From NCBI GenBank assembly GCA_008363265.1, contig RHKR01000106.1:1-7192 (forward strand): a stretch of DNA of 7,192 bases, given 5' to 3'. This DNA is from Chlorobiota bacterium. Lineage in GTDB: Bacteria; Bacteroidota; Ignavibacteria; Ignavibacteriales; Ignavibacteriaceae. The position numbers were made by a program, and so were the translations under genes. The notes beneath the pieces are model-generated. The model saw only the letters and a list, made by a program, of their open reading frames with translations. It ran no database searches and was not told where the DNA came from. This document shows positions 6,878 through 7,192 of the stretch, one piece after another. How positions within the stretch are numbered: the first letter of the stretch is position 1; each line of letters begins with the position of its first letter.

Positions 6878-7192
6878 TCATTTTTCGATCCCGCAGTTTA
6901 TCATGACCGTAGTCCCCCCGCCTTCCGAACTCTCGATAAGTGAAGTGGCGCCGATCTCCTCGCACCTCTTTCTGATGTTGGTCAGGCCGTTGCCGCCGAG
7001 CTTTTCGGCCTGCGATTCCATTCTGAACCCCTTCCCGTCGTCGGTGATCCTGATCTCGATCCTGCCCGGCTCTGCCTCGACCGATATCTTAATCATGCCC
7101 GCGCCCGAGTGCTTAACGGCATTAAGCAGAGCCTCTTTAACTGAAAGATAGAGGTTTCGTCTGATCTCATCTCCGAGTATGCCTGATGATCC
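6878..7192 (-). CDS. Sensor histidine kinase, C-terminal ATPase domain (N-terminal part outside window)
   Basis: The frame is open through the window edge at 7192; 104 residues are visible and end with TGA at 6880-6878. An ATG at 7096 is internal. The fragment is the HATPase domain of a NarX/DegS/LiaS-type kinase: N-box EIRRNLYLSVKEALLNAVKHS (visible residues 9-29, with Glu20 and Asn24), G1 box DDGKGF (51-56), G2 box GGNGLTNIRKR (66-76) and the final strand after GGGTTV. This class normally pairs with NarL/FixJ regulators, matching the next gene. The dimerisation domain with the phosphorylated histidine and the sensor are not in the window. The RRNLYLSVKEALLN style of N-box is often seen in Bacteroidota kinases with periplasmic propeller sensors, but that sensor type cannot be confirmed here. 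Confidence 0.93.
   Translation of the reverse strand, partial: GSSGILGDEIRRNLYLSVKEALLNAVKHSGAGMIKISVEAEPGRIEIRITDDGKGFRMESQAEKLGGNGLTNIRKRCEEIGATSLIESSEGGGTTVMINCGIEK

Overview
This window looks like an ordinary chromosomal segment from a member of the Bacteroidota/Chlorobiota (FCB) group, most plausibly an Ignavibacteria-like lineage. The clue is the minus-strand secreted protein. It ends in a type IX secretion sorting domain with the NYPNPFNP signature, a tail common in Ignavibacteria and relatives. A promoter-like TAnnTTTG element upstream of the same gene agrees with this. The taxonomic call is an inference from motifs, not from a marker-gene comparison.

The left two-thirds (1-4804, plus strand) holds four co-directional genes: the 3' end of a DUF1015-family gene, serC (phosphoserine aminotransferase), a small unrecognised lipoprotein gene, and alaS (alanyl-tRNA synthetase). 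DUF1015 and serC are 31 bp apart and probably co-transcribed. A stem-loop separates serC from the lipoprotein gene. The lipoprotein gene and alaS are only 12 bp apart and probably form a second unit. SerC and AlaS are core enzymes that look intact, with all the catalytic motifs I checked in place.

The right third (4872-7192, minus strand) is convergent with alaS, and a perfect 10-bp hairpin lies between them. Read in its own direction it holds the C-terminal ATPase domain of a histidine kinase (cut by the window edge), a NarL/FixJ-type response regulator, and a secreted seven-bladed beta-propeller protein with a type IX sorting tail. The 75 bp between the regulator and the propeller gene contain a candidate Bacteroidota-type promoter with two ACGCGT palindromes 19 bp apart, which could be an operator.

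I see no mobile element, CRISPR array, RNA gene, phage gene or defence locus. Nothing here is clearly a new system. The best leads are the kinase-regulator-propeller arrangement with its candidate operator, the uncharacterised lipoprotein, and the DUF1015-serC linkage.
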